A stretch of DNA of 64,000 nucleotides from Epiperipatus broadwayi (Eukaryota > Onychophora > Udeonychophora > Euonychophora > Peripatidae). Made by a program: the position numbers and the translations under genes. The notes beneath the pieces were generated by a model. It did not search any database, had not been told where the DNA came from, and saw only the letters and a list, made by a program, of their open reading frames with translations. This document shows, piece after piece, positions 48,580 through 60,941 of this stretch (the first letter of the stretch is position 1; the number at the start of each line of letters is the position of its first letter). The DNA lies in contig JAQFVV010006306.1 in the NCBI GenBank assembly GCA_028023455.1, forward strand, positions 3,997,001-4,061,000. Direction: 5' to 3'.

Positions 48580-49980
48580 GGTTCCAATCCCCGCCCCCCA
48601 TTATCATTTTTACAGCACAGTCCCTCAAGAATTAAGAAAGTAGTGACATCTACAGGTTTAGTAAACTGAAAGTTCTTAGTTGCGAGGTTTACTTGAAGAA
48701 ATACATTCGATCATTAATCAGTAGAGTTGGTACTGGATTTAGAATACAAATTTCTGCTCGGCAAAAAATAAATGTTTAGAATGGTGGTTCTATTTAGGGA
48801 TTCCCTTGCTTAGCATAGAAGTGCAAGATATCCAGAAAATGTGGTCCAAAAATATCTGTCTTACACAGTCTGACTGGGTTGCTATGTCTAGTAGATTATT
48901 CATTTTAAAGTGATAGAAATAATAATATTATCCATAGTAGTGGTAAAGCAGGAGGCAGTAATACTACTAAAGTTAAGTATTATAAATCTAATTCTTTTCT
49001 AAACATAGATATATGAAATGTGTGAACTCGATACAAATTCTTCAAAATCTGAATAGAGGACAGCATAGATGGCTAAGGAGCTGTCAAAATTTAAGATCAA
49101 TATAGGTGCAATTGATAAAATTTATCTTCCAGGGGAAAGAAGTTTAATAGAACAGGTAGATGGCTATAAAGTTTTTTAGAAGGGCGGATCAATCAGTGAC
49201 AGAAGACTGCATGATATGATATTCGATTTACTGTAAAGTACAATTTAATATCTTCTGTTCTTAAAAATTCTTTGAACTATTAACTAAAGATCAATGGAAT
49301 TAAAATTTGACTTGCACAGTGGTAATTGTGCTAAATTTAAAGAATGGAGAGTGAAATACATACATATATATATATTAAGCCATAAATTGCCATTTTTAAT
49401 CTATATATAAAGGTTGCCATGACAACAGACAGTAAATTCTATTGGTTTATTAAGCTTTGGCTATTATCATGCGAATACATATATATATATATAAATAATA
49501 TACATGCATTTAAATATTATTTTTATCTTTATCCTATTTAGAAGATATTAAATAAGAATATTATAAAAAGATATATATATAAATCATTAAATAAAGAATT
49601 CCACAATTAAGCAGTGAAACAAAATTAGATTGCATAAAAGTAAACAATTTAATGTGTGTTTAGACAAACAATATTAAAATATTAAAAAAAAAAAAAGGAA
49701 TTAGGTAAGATAAATACTTTATAGAACCAGAAATAGTTATGAAGCAACAAGAGCAGTAATCATGATAAAACCTGTATAAAAGACAGAGAAAGATGACTGA
49801 ATGATAATGTGAAATTACTTGATGGTAAAAAAATATAAAATTCCAGATTATCTACTTCATTTAATTTTGGATGGCATCTAATAAATTAAAAGTAAAACAA
49901 TATGCATTATTCAAATAAAAGAACAATATTCAATAGAAGACCAAATTTGGATTTTTATGAAATAGTTCATTTCAAAAGTA
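48580..49980. other. A+T-rich spacer
   Basis: No element recognised; several (TA)n tracts and the short GGTTGCCATGACAACAG motif near 49412 shared with the insert at 27598-27685. Confidence 0.45.
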
Positions 49981-49984
49981 AACT

Positions 49985-50350
49985 TTATTCACAGTAAAAG
50001 GCATAATCACCGACCTTTCCCGAGAATAAATCAGCACAACCCATAATCTCAACAGCTCTACCAAATAATCCAAGGTCCGAATCAGAATAGGAAGTAGTCG
50101 CATCTTGAGTCATGGGCATTTGTGGCCGGAATATTGAAGGGTTAACGGCAGCTATCTGGGCATAGGACCTGGGGTTGGGATTTTTGTTCATGATTCCGGA
50201 ATTTCGGTCAGACCTCTTGGGATAATGTACAATATTTGGATTGAGTTTGGGAAATTGGTCTTCTCTATTGTTCTTAGAGTGGCGGTCCGAGATTAATGGG
50301 TTATCACCATGTCTGTTCTTTGGGTTATTCAAAGACGATTCCACCAGTTG
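49985..50350 (-). CDS. Unidentified 119-codon open stretch
   Basis: Longest open frame that is not a shadow. It is clearly richer in G+C than its surroundings and hydrophilic: Asn/Arg/Ser/Pro-rich, with RSYAQIAAVNPSIFRPQMP and a C-terminal LFGRAVEIMGCADLF. There is no ATG at its 5' end (it opens with GTG). AG dinucleotides near 50318-50325 could be splice acceptors, so it may be an exon. The RSYAQIAA stretch recalls Ala/Ser-rich linkers in retrotransposon ORF1 proteins, so a retroelement fragment is equally possible. I do not recognise a family. Confidence 0.3.
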   Translation of the reverse strand, partial: QLVESSLNNPKNRHGDNPLISDRHSKNNREDQFPKLNPNIVHYPKRSDRNSGIMNKNPNPRSYAQIAAVNPSIFRPQMPMTQDATTSYSDSDLGLFGRAVEIMGCADLFSGKVGDYAFYCE

Positions 50351-50871
50351 GTGGGGATTAGGGAGTTAAGAAATATTGGAAGGTTTGGTAATTGTTAAAA
50401 AATAAAAGTTTATGACTGCTAAAAAAATAAATAAATCAGATTTTAAAGAACCAGTATTGGAAATGAAAAGAATACAATCATGCCAGGGGAAAAAGTAATA
50501 AGTACTGATAAATTAAAGAACTGAAATGGTTAGGTTAAGCTTTTTAGCAAAGAATAAAAATAAAAATTTATTTAAATTTTTAATGCCATATTGAATTGTT
50601 TTTGAAAAGTAGTAAGTAACAAAAATACAGAACAATCTTCAGCTGAAAAGAGCAACAAATAATAAAGACTTCATTAAAATGTAGATTAGAGTGGGAAACA
50701 ATTACTGTTTCGTGCATTAATGGCATAGAAATCAAAAAATGCAAACTCACATAATAAAAAGAATTAAAATGACTGAGGAGGACTGAAGTGTGATATGTAG
50801 TTGAAGGGATAAAAATAAAGTTAATAGACTAAAAGTACAAATTATTTTACTTTGAAAGGTTGTAGGATGTC

Positions 50872-50972
50872 AAGCATTGGTGGTCGAGAGATCAGCAACG
50901 GCTGCTTTACAGCAGTTATCCCGGGTTAGCGGGTTCGCTTCCTGGCTGATGCTATGACACATGAGAAAAAAA
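50872..50972 (+). mobile_element. tRNA-derived SINE family D
   Basis: AAGCATTGGTGGTCGAGAG, then GCTGCTTTACAGCAGTTATCC and GCGGGTTCGCTTCC (B box), followed by GATGCTATGACACATGAGAA. Same layout as 58986. A and B boxes about 45 bp apart. Confidence 0.75.
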
Positions 50973-50974
50973 GT

Positions 50975-52620
50975 TTATAGGATGGTCAGCTCTGAAATTT
51001 ATTATTACTAATTTCAAATTAATAAAAACTGTAAAGTGTAATACTATATATATAAATATATAAAATACCATTCATTCAGACAAAGTGTAATTTGCCAATT
51101 ATTAACGGTGTGCTGGAGTGTGTAATTTATTGTCTCCTTAAAGGATAAATAATTAATTTTATGGAGTAAAAATAGGACAAACCATTAAGATTTATTGCAA
51201 CACTTTTATTTTTTTTATTGTTGTTATTATAAATAAAATGTAGAATAGATATATACTTAAAATGTTATGTTTAACACAACTTATAATAATATTACATTTT
51301 TATTTCCAACTGCCAAACTAACTTTACTCACAACTTTGACACTAACCACCTCAGATAAATACAATAATCATTATTACTAATCACTTACTAAACTAGAGAT
51401 TATCTCTAGCACAGATATAAACTTTAAACCTCTGTTAAAGATTAATATATCTGATTTTTTAATTTTAAACACCCACACCCACATGGAGTTATTCACCTTT
51501 CTCTTTCCCATGTGTAATATAATGTTAAAGAATTTAAGAGTAAATGTTTATTTTGATAAATGATAGTCAGTGGACTATTGACTTACAATATTAATAATTT
51601 TATATTAAACTTCATTTAATTAGATTTATAAAACGACAAGTTTTTTTTGCCCAAATTTTATTAAAATTTTACTAATTAAAAAGGGTATTAATTAATTATA
51701 CTGTTAATTAAAATATAAAATTATAGAGAATGCAAATTTTCAAAACTGACTTAAGATGATTTATTTATAAAAATAAATCTTTAAATATAGTTAAAATCAA
51801 TGTAATGTAATTTATGAGTTGCACAATAATAAGTTATGCAGGCAGACAATTAATATATTAAGGACTAGAGACATTAATATAATCTCTTTTGTACTTCTCC
51901 CCTAAAAAAGTGATGATGAATATACTTTCAATAATTAACACAAAATATCAATCAAGCAGAGTTAAAGAAATAGTTTGCCATCAGTTTTCTAGCAAAATAG
52001 GATCGAGCCACCATTGAAAACACTTAGCGAAAATTCTTGTTTCTAATAACCCATACAAATACCACATTATTCAAGGAGATCATCATCAAAATGTATTGGT
52101 AACTGCTACATTTTTTTGAACGTGAAATATGACTTGTCAAAAAGCTGAGAAAGTTAAAACTTTAGTATAGGTACTATGTATTCCTGTTATGGTAACATAT
52201 ATTCAAGTCAGAAATCAAGTACCTGAAGTGACTTGAGTCAGTAATCAATGACATGAAGTGAAAGCTAATAAAGGATACAGCAAAATGGCATTGGACTAAT
52301 AAATGACGGAGATTTACCACAAGGGAAAACTAACAAGCCTTGTAAGAACATTAATATTTTGTATAAGTTCAATGATACATTTTTTTATTCGTTTTTTACT
52401 GATTATTTTTTAGATTTCAATTTACATAAAATTCAAGTATTTGTTTTGTATATCGCTTTGAATTATTCATACATCTTATGAAAATAATAATTTTTGACTT
52501 ATGTATCTAGTATTTAGGTTAGTTAATAAGTTATTTAGTTAAAAAAAAGCATAAAAAAGTATTATTTGATTTAGAATACTATTTTTGCGCTATATATATA
52601 AGTAATTACATAGAAGGAAA
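50975..52620. other. A+T-rich spacer
   Basis: I see nothing supportable in it. Confidence 0.5.
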
Positions 52621-52627
52621 TTAACAT

Positions 52628-52776
52628 TCAAATCTGCGCTGCCCTTTTTTTTTTTTTAAGTGTATAAATCTATGCGCACCACAAGTGATTCACTTGTGTT
52701 TTTAAAATTTTCACTGATGGGTAACTGGGTGTAGACTTATACACTAAAAAAAAATCAACAGCATAGATTTGAAGGA
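52628..52776. mobile_element. ~150-bp MITE-like hairpin
   Basis: TTCAAATCTGCGCTG, then AGTGTATAAATCTA at the left and the complements at the right (TAGACTTATACACT, CAGCATAGATTTGAA): arms about 50 bp. The inner GGTAACTGGGTG region has no ORF. TSD not clear. Confidence 0.65.
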
Positions 52777-53321
52777 TAATTTCATTCTACATAAGTACCA
52801 TTTATAATGTGTTCTGCTATATATATTGAAACAGAAACTCTGTTTCATGTGTGTATGTATTCTAAGAGCTATTTTATCCTCCTACCTAAAAAAAAAAAAA
52901 GGCAGAGTATATGAAAGAAGTTGATCTTATATTTTTTTTAAAAAATAAAGCAAAAAGTTTATAAATTTACAAGAAAATCATTATTTTCTATAATTGAGAA
53001 AAATAAAAATAAATCTTCATTATTGATTTTATAATTTTAAATTATGATATAAATATGTCTCTAAGTATTTACTTAAAGCTGACATTTATTAAAAATAGTA
53101 CGTTTTAATTTTTGAAACGCTGTTGTTGTACAAAATATAATATTCGCTTGAGGCAAAGTTATCAAATTGAAAAACATGGCTTAATCCTCATGATTCCTTA
53201 TCTGTCCTGCTAAAAGTAGTGTCCAATCCTTAAGAAGAGAAAAGCACTCGGGCTTAAATGAAAGCTGTGTAACAAATCAGATATAGTGGGGAGTGCTGCA
53301 GAATCAATCCAGAGATCAGAG

Positions 53322-53701
53322 TATAAATAATTGAGTTTGAAGTTCAGAAGAGATTTTATTTTAGATTTTAAAAGGCGTTGAAAGTAAGAAAAGTGAAAGA
53401 GTTAAAATTTTTATCTAAGTGTTGCTTAACTGTTTAGTTGACAGCTGATTTTAGTCACCTTGGAATATAATATTTACAGTCACACTGCTAATGATGAAAA
53501 AAGAAAGTATTAATAAGGATATCATAATGATGGAAGGCTAATCGATAATAGCTTCATCTCTTCATCCATAGCAATGATACTCCAAGATTCACCTGAGTGA
53601 ACAGCAAAGAAAGTAAATAATGCCATTCAGCTTAAATAAAACGACCTCTTTTTGAATGCAGTAGTAATCTGAAGTGAAGGAACAGACTGGATAAAATGAA
53701 G
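53322..53701 (+). promoter_or_regulatory. Weak candidate: TATA box plus first exon
   Basis: TATAAATA at 53322-53329 is followed about 20-25 bp later by TTCAGA (initiator-like). A modestly G+C-richer stretch then runs to ATGAAG followed immediately by GTAACA (53696-53707), a plausible splice donor. If joined to the exon at 60942 the ATG would open only a short upstream ORF. In DNA this A+T-rich such matches are common, so I rate it low. Confidence 0.2.
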
Positions 53702-53704
53702 GTA

Positions 53705-55020
53705 ACAATTTCATGAAATATTCAATACTTATATGTGCTTATAAAAAACAAAACATCTTTCTTAAATTAAATTATGAATAATTATAGCTATGTGAAAATA
53801 CGTTTTATTAGTGATAAATTATAAATATGTAAATGTCTTAAATATCTATAATCAAAAGGCATTTTTAATAAGGTAAATCATAAATGATTAACTTCTTATA
53901 TGCAGATACATCTGAATTAAAATAAAATAAAAACGAATACTTATAACTATTTATATTACTGATATACAAATAAGTATACCTGGAAGAATTAGAAATGCTG
54001 AGCTATTACATATAACTATAACTAACTAAATTATAATAATGTGTTTATAACCCAGATAAAATTAGAAAATATACAAAATAAATATGTTTATACAAAATGA
54101 ATGTATTTAGTAAATTTATACTATATTATGAATAAATTCAAACATTTAAATATGAATTAGTACGTCAATAAAAGTTAATGGTTATATGCGTATAATGAAC
54201 CATATACTTAAATAAGTTGAAAGATTAAGAAAATCTTTTTTTTTTTTAATTTTATTTATTATTTGAAAACTCTGAGAAAAGGAATATAAACACAAAATTA
54301 AAACGTTATATATACGAGTTGAGAAGTAAGAATACCAAAGCAATGTTCACGGTTAAATGTACAATGATATACCTAGAGTTATTGATGCGTATAGGTTATA
54401 TATATGTCTTATGAAATCGGAAATACCAAATAAATGCTTTTGCAAGATGAATTGATATCTGGACAGATGGAAATACATACCCTTATATTTTACCTGAATA
54501 ACCAATTACAGACCCCTATCCCCCATTTTTCAAGGTAAGTTAAGTCTATTTTTGTGCGATTTTTTTTAATGCAGGTTTTCTGTGGAACCTATCTACTGCA
54601 TAAAACGAGACATAAGTGTATTTTGAAAAGGTCCTAATATAGGGTGGAAATTGGTTCAATAATAAAGGAAGTATTTATTTTTTATATAGTTGCTATATTT
54701 CAATTGTGTTGGAATAATTATTAATTATTTGAAAACAACATTATGGACAAATTTATGTTTGACCATTGTTAAGGACAACCAGATAGGTATCTTATTAACC
54801 AATTTCATCAGAACTAAATCATTCTGTTACAAATGTAAAATTTTATTACATGAGAAAGAATATCTATTGTTATTCTTAATTGTGCACAATTTTTTTTTAT
54901 CAATTTATAAAAATTTATAATCCATAAATATATGTACAGAAAGTTAAAACAGAATCATGAATGTAAATATTTTTATATTTATAAATATTTATTTTCTATT
55001 TTTTTGTAAATTAATATAAA
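53705..55020. other. A+T-rich spacer
   Basis: No element found; the 76-codon plus ORF at 54690-54920 is composition-driven. Confidence 0.45.
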
Positions 55021-55026
55021 GAAAAA

Positions 55027-55684
55027 GCATATAATCTGCTTTTTGTAAAGACATTGTTGGAAAAATATTTTATTGTAATTTGTGTTGTGGAAGGGAGGGG
55101 GAAGGATATACAATGAAGACATTTTTACATGTAATAAATCAATATTAGTACATTGTAAATATTGAATTTTCAGATGTAATTAAAGGGGATTTGAACTCAG
55201 GCTTTCAAGATTTCTTCAGTTATCCTCTCCATCTTATACAACTGATTATATATATGTAAGAGGTGATGATCTGGACCAATTGATGAGTGCTAGTTCAGCA
55301 CGAAATACGTATATTACAGATTATTTATCTTTTTCACATGTATGTGGTCATATGTATCGGTTGCGTAAAAAGGAGTGGATAGATATAGGGAACTTGAAAA
55401 GCTGAGTTCAAATTCCTTCTAATTACATTAAGTTCAGTATAAACAATATACTTGTATTTAAATATTACATGTTTCAGCTTGTATTCTGCCCATCCTTCTT
55501 CTGTGTATAAGATAAAGTGGATAGTTGAAGAAAGCTTGAAAGTCTGAGTTCAAAGCTCCATTAATTACATTTTTACATATAATCTGATTTTTTGTGAAGA
55601 CATTGTTGGAAAAATAATATTTTATCATGATTTGTGTTGCGGAGGGGAGGGGGAAGAATATAAAATGAACACATTTTTACATGT
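55027..55684 (+). mobile_element. Hammerhead SINE family A, copy A4, in a composite flanked by direct repeats
   Basis: Between two direct repeats (55027-55132 and 55576-55684, sharing AAGACATTGTTGGAAAAATA and GGGAGGGGGAAGRATATA) lie four parts. A tRNA-like end in minus orientation (55174-55245), a plus-strand hammerhead (55264-55326), a linker and tRNA-like segment (55361-55430, with GAGTTCAAATTCC), and a second plus tRNA-like segment (55501-55570, GAGTTCAAAGCTCC). The two plus tRNA-like segments in tandem suggest a partial dimer. Confidence 0.65.
55264..55326 (+). ncRNA. Type I hammerhead ribozyme, family A, one core change
   Basis: Core TTGATGA (55280-55286) instead of CTGATGA, helix II GTGCT/AGCAC with loop AGTTC (55287-55301), GAAA (55302-55305), self-complementary helix III ATACGTAT (55305-55312), A17 at 55313. 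Helix I partner strands are partly worn (TTACAGATTA). Loss of C3 should strongly reduce cleavage. Confidence 0.65.
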
Positions 55685-55699
55685 GTAAATGTTTATTTT

Positions 55700-57835
55700 T
55701 GATTTATAAAACAATAGCTTGTATTTGGACTATTATTATTCTTTTATTTTTTGACTATTATATAAACAAAAAAATTTCAAATATTTAGTTTACATTGGTT
55801 AATTTAATGCAGAATAAGATTTACATAATAGATTTCAGAAATAAAAATAGCTAATAAATAAATAGGATGATATAGCATGCTTGAAATTTTGATTACAGTA
55901 AGACTTCGATATCTACCGACTCAAAACTTGTTGATTCAATAACCAGAAATTTGAAAAACAAAATTAAATATAAAATTAATAAATTTCATGGGTATTTACT
56001 TATGAAGTATAGAAACAGCCATTGTTTTATCGGACAGCTTAGTGATACCCATATACACAATCATGAAATTACTGCAAAATGCCTGTAATCTACATAGGCA
56101 AGCATTCTTAAAATTTACAGGATTAACATTACTTAGTTATAATATCTTTAGCATATCATCTTGAATAGTACTTTTTTTTTTTTTGAAAAAAAGTGATAGT
56201 GACAATATTTTCACATCAACCTACCCCTAAATTTGAGCAAAGTACACATACCCACACATATATAAATATACTGATACTTAATATTAATGATGGTAACTGA
56301 TGATGATCAAATCCCTATCACAAGTTTTGGTCAGCTAGCACTGTATTCAAGTGTTAGTTGACACATAAAATGTAAAAGTGTGAATATACTTTTGTGGGCA
56401 GTATATAGGCACATGTTTATATTATTAGATAGATAGTCAAATATTTGCATACTGCAACTATTTTTTTTGTTTGTAATATTAATTTTAATTTTCTTTAATG
56501 TGTTTTACATTTTTTTGTGCCTAAAATAAAAGAAGAAAAACTAATCAAAATCTACATTATAAATAGTCAAAATAAGAAATCATAGATCACATGACCCTAT
56601 CTCTTAAGCTTGTAAGTTATAAACAATGAGGATTGCCAATTCCTCAACAAGCTTTGTGATAAATGCTTAGCCAGAGCCAGCACTTAAAATCTCTCTGTCA
56701 GGAACCTCCCCAAACCCCTGACCATGGTTTCGTGCTTTGGCACTCCTCAGAGAGGTGCCAGGGAAGGTTCAGACACTAGATCTACATTAGTTTGTGTTTT
56801 AATTAAATTTGTAGAAATTTTTTTTAAGTGTTGTGAAGTCTAATTAGACCTTGTTGTATCCAAATTCTTAAATTCCTTTTTCTAGGTAATTAAAGGATTT
56901 GTCTCTTTGATATAATTTTAATTATTTTTTTCTTTAGATGTACCATGATATATTATCAAAATTTAATTGGTAAAGTGTTCTACAAAAAAATATTGAAATT
57001 CTTCTTTTTTGTAAAGATTAAAAGACTCATCTACAAACAGATTAAAAAAATAAATTAATTTAGATCATAGATAAAAGATTACATTATTTTGGTTCTTTAG
57101 TGTGCTTATAGTTATCAGTCAGAGAGAGAAGTGGCAGTCAGAAAGCAGTTAGCAATCAGAAAGCTAGCAGAGAAAGTCAGTTATCAGAATTAGTGAGCAG
57201 TTGGTGATTACACTATAGTGCAGAGGCAGATAAAAATTATTGGATAACTCTTGGAATTCATTTTTAATAGACTTAACAAAAGATGTTAATGCAGCCAGAA
57301 GGGTTTAGTAAACCCAACAAATTGGAGTTCACCAAATGCACCAGATCTAATCTTCAAATAATCACCATGTGAAGTATACTGTTATGCGGAAAATCTGCCT
57401 AGCAAGAAAAGTAGAATTAAATTTTTTGTTGTATTTGATCAAGAATTGGGGTTCAATATTTCACTCACTTCATTCCATAGTTAATGAATTATATGTGTAT
57501 TTATTGTAAGACAGGCTATTCACCTTGAAAAGTAGAATAAGAGCTAGCATCTGGGATAATCTGTAAGGGAATGCTGAGTGTGTCTTTCAATAAGCGTCTT
57601 GTAGGGCACCTTTCTAGGAAAGTAGCACTTAAAAGCTTTTGGGCTTTATAAAATACTCTATTTTGGTTAAGCTTGGCTGATCCTGGTGGAGATGGTTATC
57701 TAAATAAGGGAATTAGGAAATATAACTGATAACTGTAAGTTTAATTCCCTTTTTAATAATTGGTGAAATTATTTCATTGTGCCTTATGAGTTACAGGGTT
57801 TGAACTCAGTAATGATAGGTAGGGTAGTTCCTGTT
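55700..57835. other. Spacer with unclassified G+C-richer patches
   Basis: 56630-56790 and 57110-57220 are richer in G+C. The second is a purine-rich run of imperfect CAGTCAGAAAGCAG/CAATCAGAAAGC repeats. They may be parts of an old LTR or other repeat, but I find no paired ends or ORF. Confidence 0.35.
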
Positions 57836-57837
57836 AC

Positions 57838-58095
57838 AATATGTTGGACTATTCCTATCATCTATCATTAAACGTTGAATATCTATAGAATTTTAAACTT
57901 TATTTAAACTTTTCCAAATACAAACAACTGTTAGTAATGTGTTGTCTTTATGTGCTATTACTAACAGTTGTTAGTAGTTGGAAAAGTTTATATAAAATTT
58001 TCTAGACATTCAACATTGAATGATAGATTATGGAAATAGTCCAATATATTATCACATCTAAAATACTACCATGGTAGACCTTCAGGAAAATAACA
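57838..58095. repeat. Fold-back built from the SINE family E tail
   Basis: Left arm around TTGGACTATTCC, TTGAATATC and CAACTGTTAGTAAT (57843-57938) is the complement of the right arm (57955-58052: ATTACTAACAGTTG, CATTCAAC, GGAAATAGTCCAAT). The right arm continues into CTACCATGGTAGACC and CCTTCAGGAAAA, the tail found at 24320-24470. So two tails in opposite orientation face each other. Confidence 0.7.
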
Positions 58096-58099
58096 GTAT

Positions 58100-58980
58100 A
58101 CCTAAATTTATTACTCCATTGTTTTTTTTTATAATTACATTATTCTATTTTTTGAAAATTATGTTTTGATGCCGTAATATGCATACTCTTCAAATTAATC
58201 AGTATTATAAGCATATATATATAATGACAGTATTGTATTAAAATGTTTATTAAATACAAAATCTATTCGAGGAACAAGTATGAATACGTTATTAAGATAA
58301 TTTAAAAGCTAGATTTTCAAATAATCATTTAAATAAACTTGTAAATTATAGCCACCATTTTCATATCAATGCCAATCTTATTTTGTTGGATAAAAGATGA
58401 TTACTTTTATCTAACTTTTAGTTTGTTGTATCATCTGCGATTTTTAGTATCTGCAGGAAGACTCTGAACTACAAGGCATGTATAAGGTCTTATTCTATTT
58501 TTATTTTGTAAAGATTATACACAATCAGTGAACTTACAATAAATTACAATGAAGCCACAACTTCTGCTATATTTTGCTTCGCACATCCTTGCGTACATTG
58601 CTTACAATAACTCAAGTTTTATTGACAAGTTTTGATTATAATAGATTATATATTATTTACAAATTGCACACATGCAGTAGATTTCAACATATATAACATA
58701 AATGCTTTTCTATGTGTAAAAATTATAGTATAAACAAAATTAAACAATAGCAATAATGTAGCTATTAATAAGTTGATAGAGCACATTTAAATATATATTT
58801 ACTGTGTAAGATGACCACTCATTTACTGTCATCCAAAAAATAATAACAAACTTAGTATATCATATCTTTACTTTTTAAAATAAATTGAATAGTGAAATGA
58901 GACTTTCATCACAATTAAATAGGTTCTGGTTGGTATTCTTTTTCTTCAGTAACTTTTTTTTCTGCTATATAAAAACAAAA
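58100..58980. other. A+T-rich spacer
   Basis: No supportable feature. Confidence 0.5.
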
Positions 58981-58985
58981 TAGCC

Positions 58986-59085
58986 GCCAAGCATTGGTGG
59001 TCCAGTTGTCACGCCTTACAAACAGTTGTTCCGGGTTTGCGGGTTCGCTTCCCGACCGATGCTTTGACATATGGGAAAAAACAAA
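58986..59085 (+). mobile_element. tRNA-derived SINE family D
   Basis: AAGCATTGGTGGTCCAGTTG (A-box region), ACAAACAGTTGTTCCGGG, GCGGGTTCGCTTCCC (B box), CGATGCTTTGACATATGGG. Best B box of the family here. Ends in an A-rich stretch that repeats AAACAAAATAGC from just upstream (58974-58983 and 59085-59095), a probable target duplication. Confidence 0.75.
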
Positions 59086-59099
59086 AACAAAATAGCAGT

Positions 59100-60245
59100 C
59101 TTATTATCAAAATTCTATGTTTTTTCTAATTGATTTGATGTTTTAAGTCCATATCAACTTTGAAATACTTTAATTACTACTACCTGTTTTAGATTCTAAT
59201 TTAAACTCTTCAAAGCTTAAGCTTTCTGACACAATGTAAGAATAATTTACAGTCATTGTTTTTTTCTTGCTTAGAAAACATTTTAATTATATGAAATACT
59301 GTTCACATCAAATTTGGAAGAGAAAGAAATATACATATATAATGCTTTCAATGTAAATTGAAAAAAAAAAACAATATTAATAAAACGTAACTGCATACAA
59401 CCATGGCTGCTGCTATATTGTAAAAACTGTTAAATTTATGAAATTTAATGTTTTTGCTTTTTGTTTCTTTACATTTTTTGTTTATTTATGATTACTTTTT
59501 CTCTTTTTCTTTGGCTTGTGTATAACTGATATACAACGTATATTGTAGCTTCACATTGTGTTGCGAAATCTGAAGCCCAGAAAGAACTGTAAACATTTGA
59601 AGATTCCAGGGGTGGGGGGGAGCAGACAAAACTGACCTAAATGATCAAGTGGACATGATTCATTTTTTCTTCACATATTATTAAAGTTTCATCGTCTCTG
59701 GGGCAAAAAACATGGAAATCATCTAATAAAAAAATTGCACAAACTTTTTGTTTTAGCAAGATCAAAAAGTCCGTTATTAAAAACAGACCATTTATTAAAG
59801 TTAGTTTTACTAATACTTTACATAAGCTAAAATACTTCTCAGCTTGGAATGAGTTTAGAATTTTTTTATTCCATTAAGCACTATTGCTTAAATTAAAGTT
59901 TCACTATGAACTTTAATTGAATGACTGATCTAATAAGGGATAAAATAATACCCCTCAATATTACACCGATAATAGAAAATGTATAAAAAGAATTAAAACA
60001 CTAATCTATCAATAAAGGTAAAAAGTCCACAAACATTATCCTAATTAGCAATCTTAAAATATCAAGGGCAATTAAAGGTATTAATTCACAAAATTTTGAA
60101 GCAAAGAAAAAAATAGCATATTGCCATGTTCAGATGATATAGAGAGGCAGGCATAGAAAATAATTTTTAAGATTATTAGTAAAAAAAATTAAAAATAATA
60201 GCAGAAAAGACTATCTAATGAAATATTTAAATACAAGTACCTTGT
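59100..60245. other. A+T-rich spacer
   Basis: Nothing recognised beyond a short poly-G near 59610. Confidence 0.45.
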
Positions 60246-60254
60246 TTACACCGT

Positions 60255-60440
60255 GACCTAATGTAATTAGAAGGGATTTGAACATCAGACTGTCAAGCTC
60301 CCTGTAGTTAACCACTCCATGCTATACAACTGTTCCACATAACCACATACATATTGAAGCTGGAAATATAGTACATATTTCTGCTTCACCTAGTGCCAAT
60401 GTCATCAGCACTAGTATAGGTTTGAACTCCTTTTATATTA
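60255..60440 (-). mobile_element. SINE with a family A tRNA-like end and a distinct structured head
   Basis: Minus strand: the distal part has the family A tRNA-like segment (GGAGTGG..GGAGCTTGACAGTCTG, TTCAAATCCC, CTAATTACA). The head differs: CTAGTGC/GCACTAG closes a 7-bp helix, and GAAGC/GCTTC plus GAAATAT/ATATTTC close a second. A CTGATGA box is present inside the first hairpin and GAAA follows, but they do not form hammerhead helices in this register. A related family with a different RNA head is my reading. Confidence 0.5.
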
Positions 60441-60941
60441 ACTGACACCCATCTCATAGTAGGTGGTATATTTATAATCAATATTATAATCTTTTATATT
60501 TCATTAATTTTATTTTATAATTAAAACTAGCCTTTTTATAATAGTTTATTTATTTTATATTTGTAAAAATGTATATTGTGTTTATTTTATTAAAATGAAT
60601 TGAATCCAAGATATCTATAAAATGTTACAAATATTTTAAATTCTTTTATTAAAGTTCATTTTTCTTCAATTAATCAGTTGGTAACATTTTATATTTATCT
60701 TTTGATAAATGTACATTAAAGCATCAATTATGTAAACAATCTAATATTTGTAAGAAATATTTTGTAAATTTCTACTTAAGTTTTATATCAAATATTAAAT
60801 TTGAATGTCATTGTACAAAATTCCTAAAATTTTTCTGAATAAAATTTACATTTTTGTTAATCTAAATCTTAATTAAATAGGCTTTGTTAATACAATGACT
60901 GATAAACTTAATCATGCTTGTTGCTGTTTTCTTTTAATTAG

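Noticed and set aside
60405-60425. CTGATGA box of a hammerhead (minus)
   Set aside because: The box lies in the loop of a 7-bp hairpin and the following bases cannot form helix II before GAAA.
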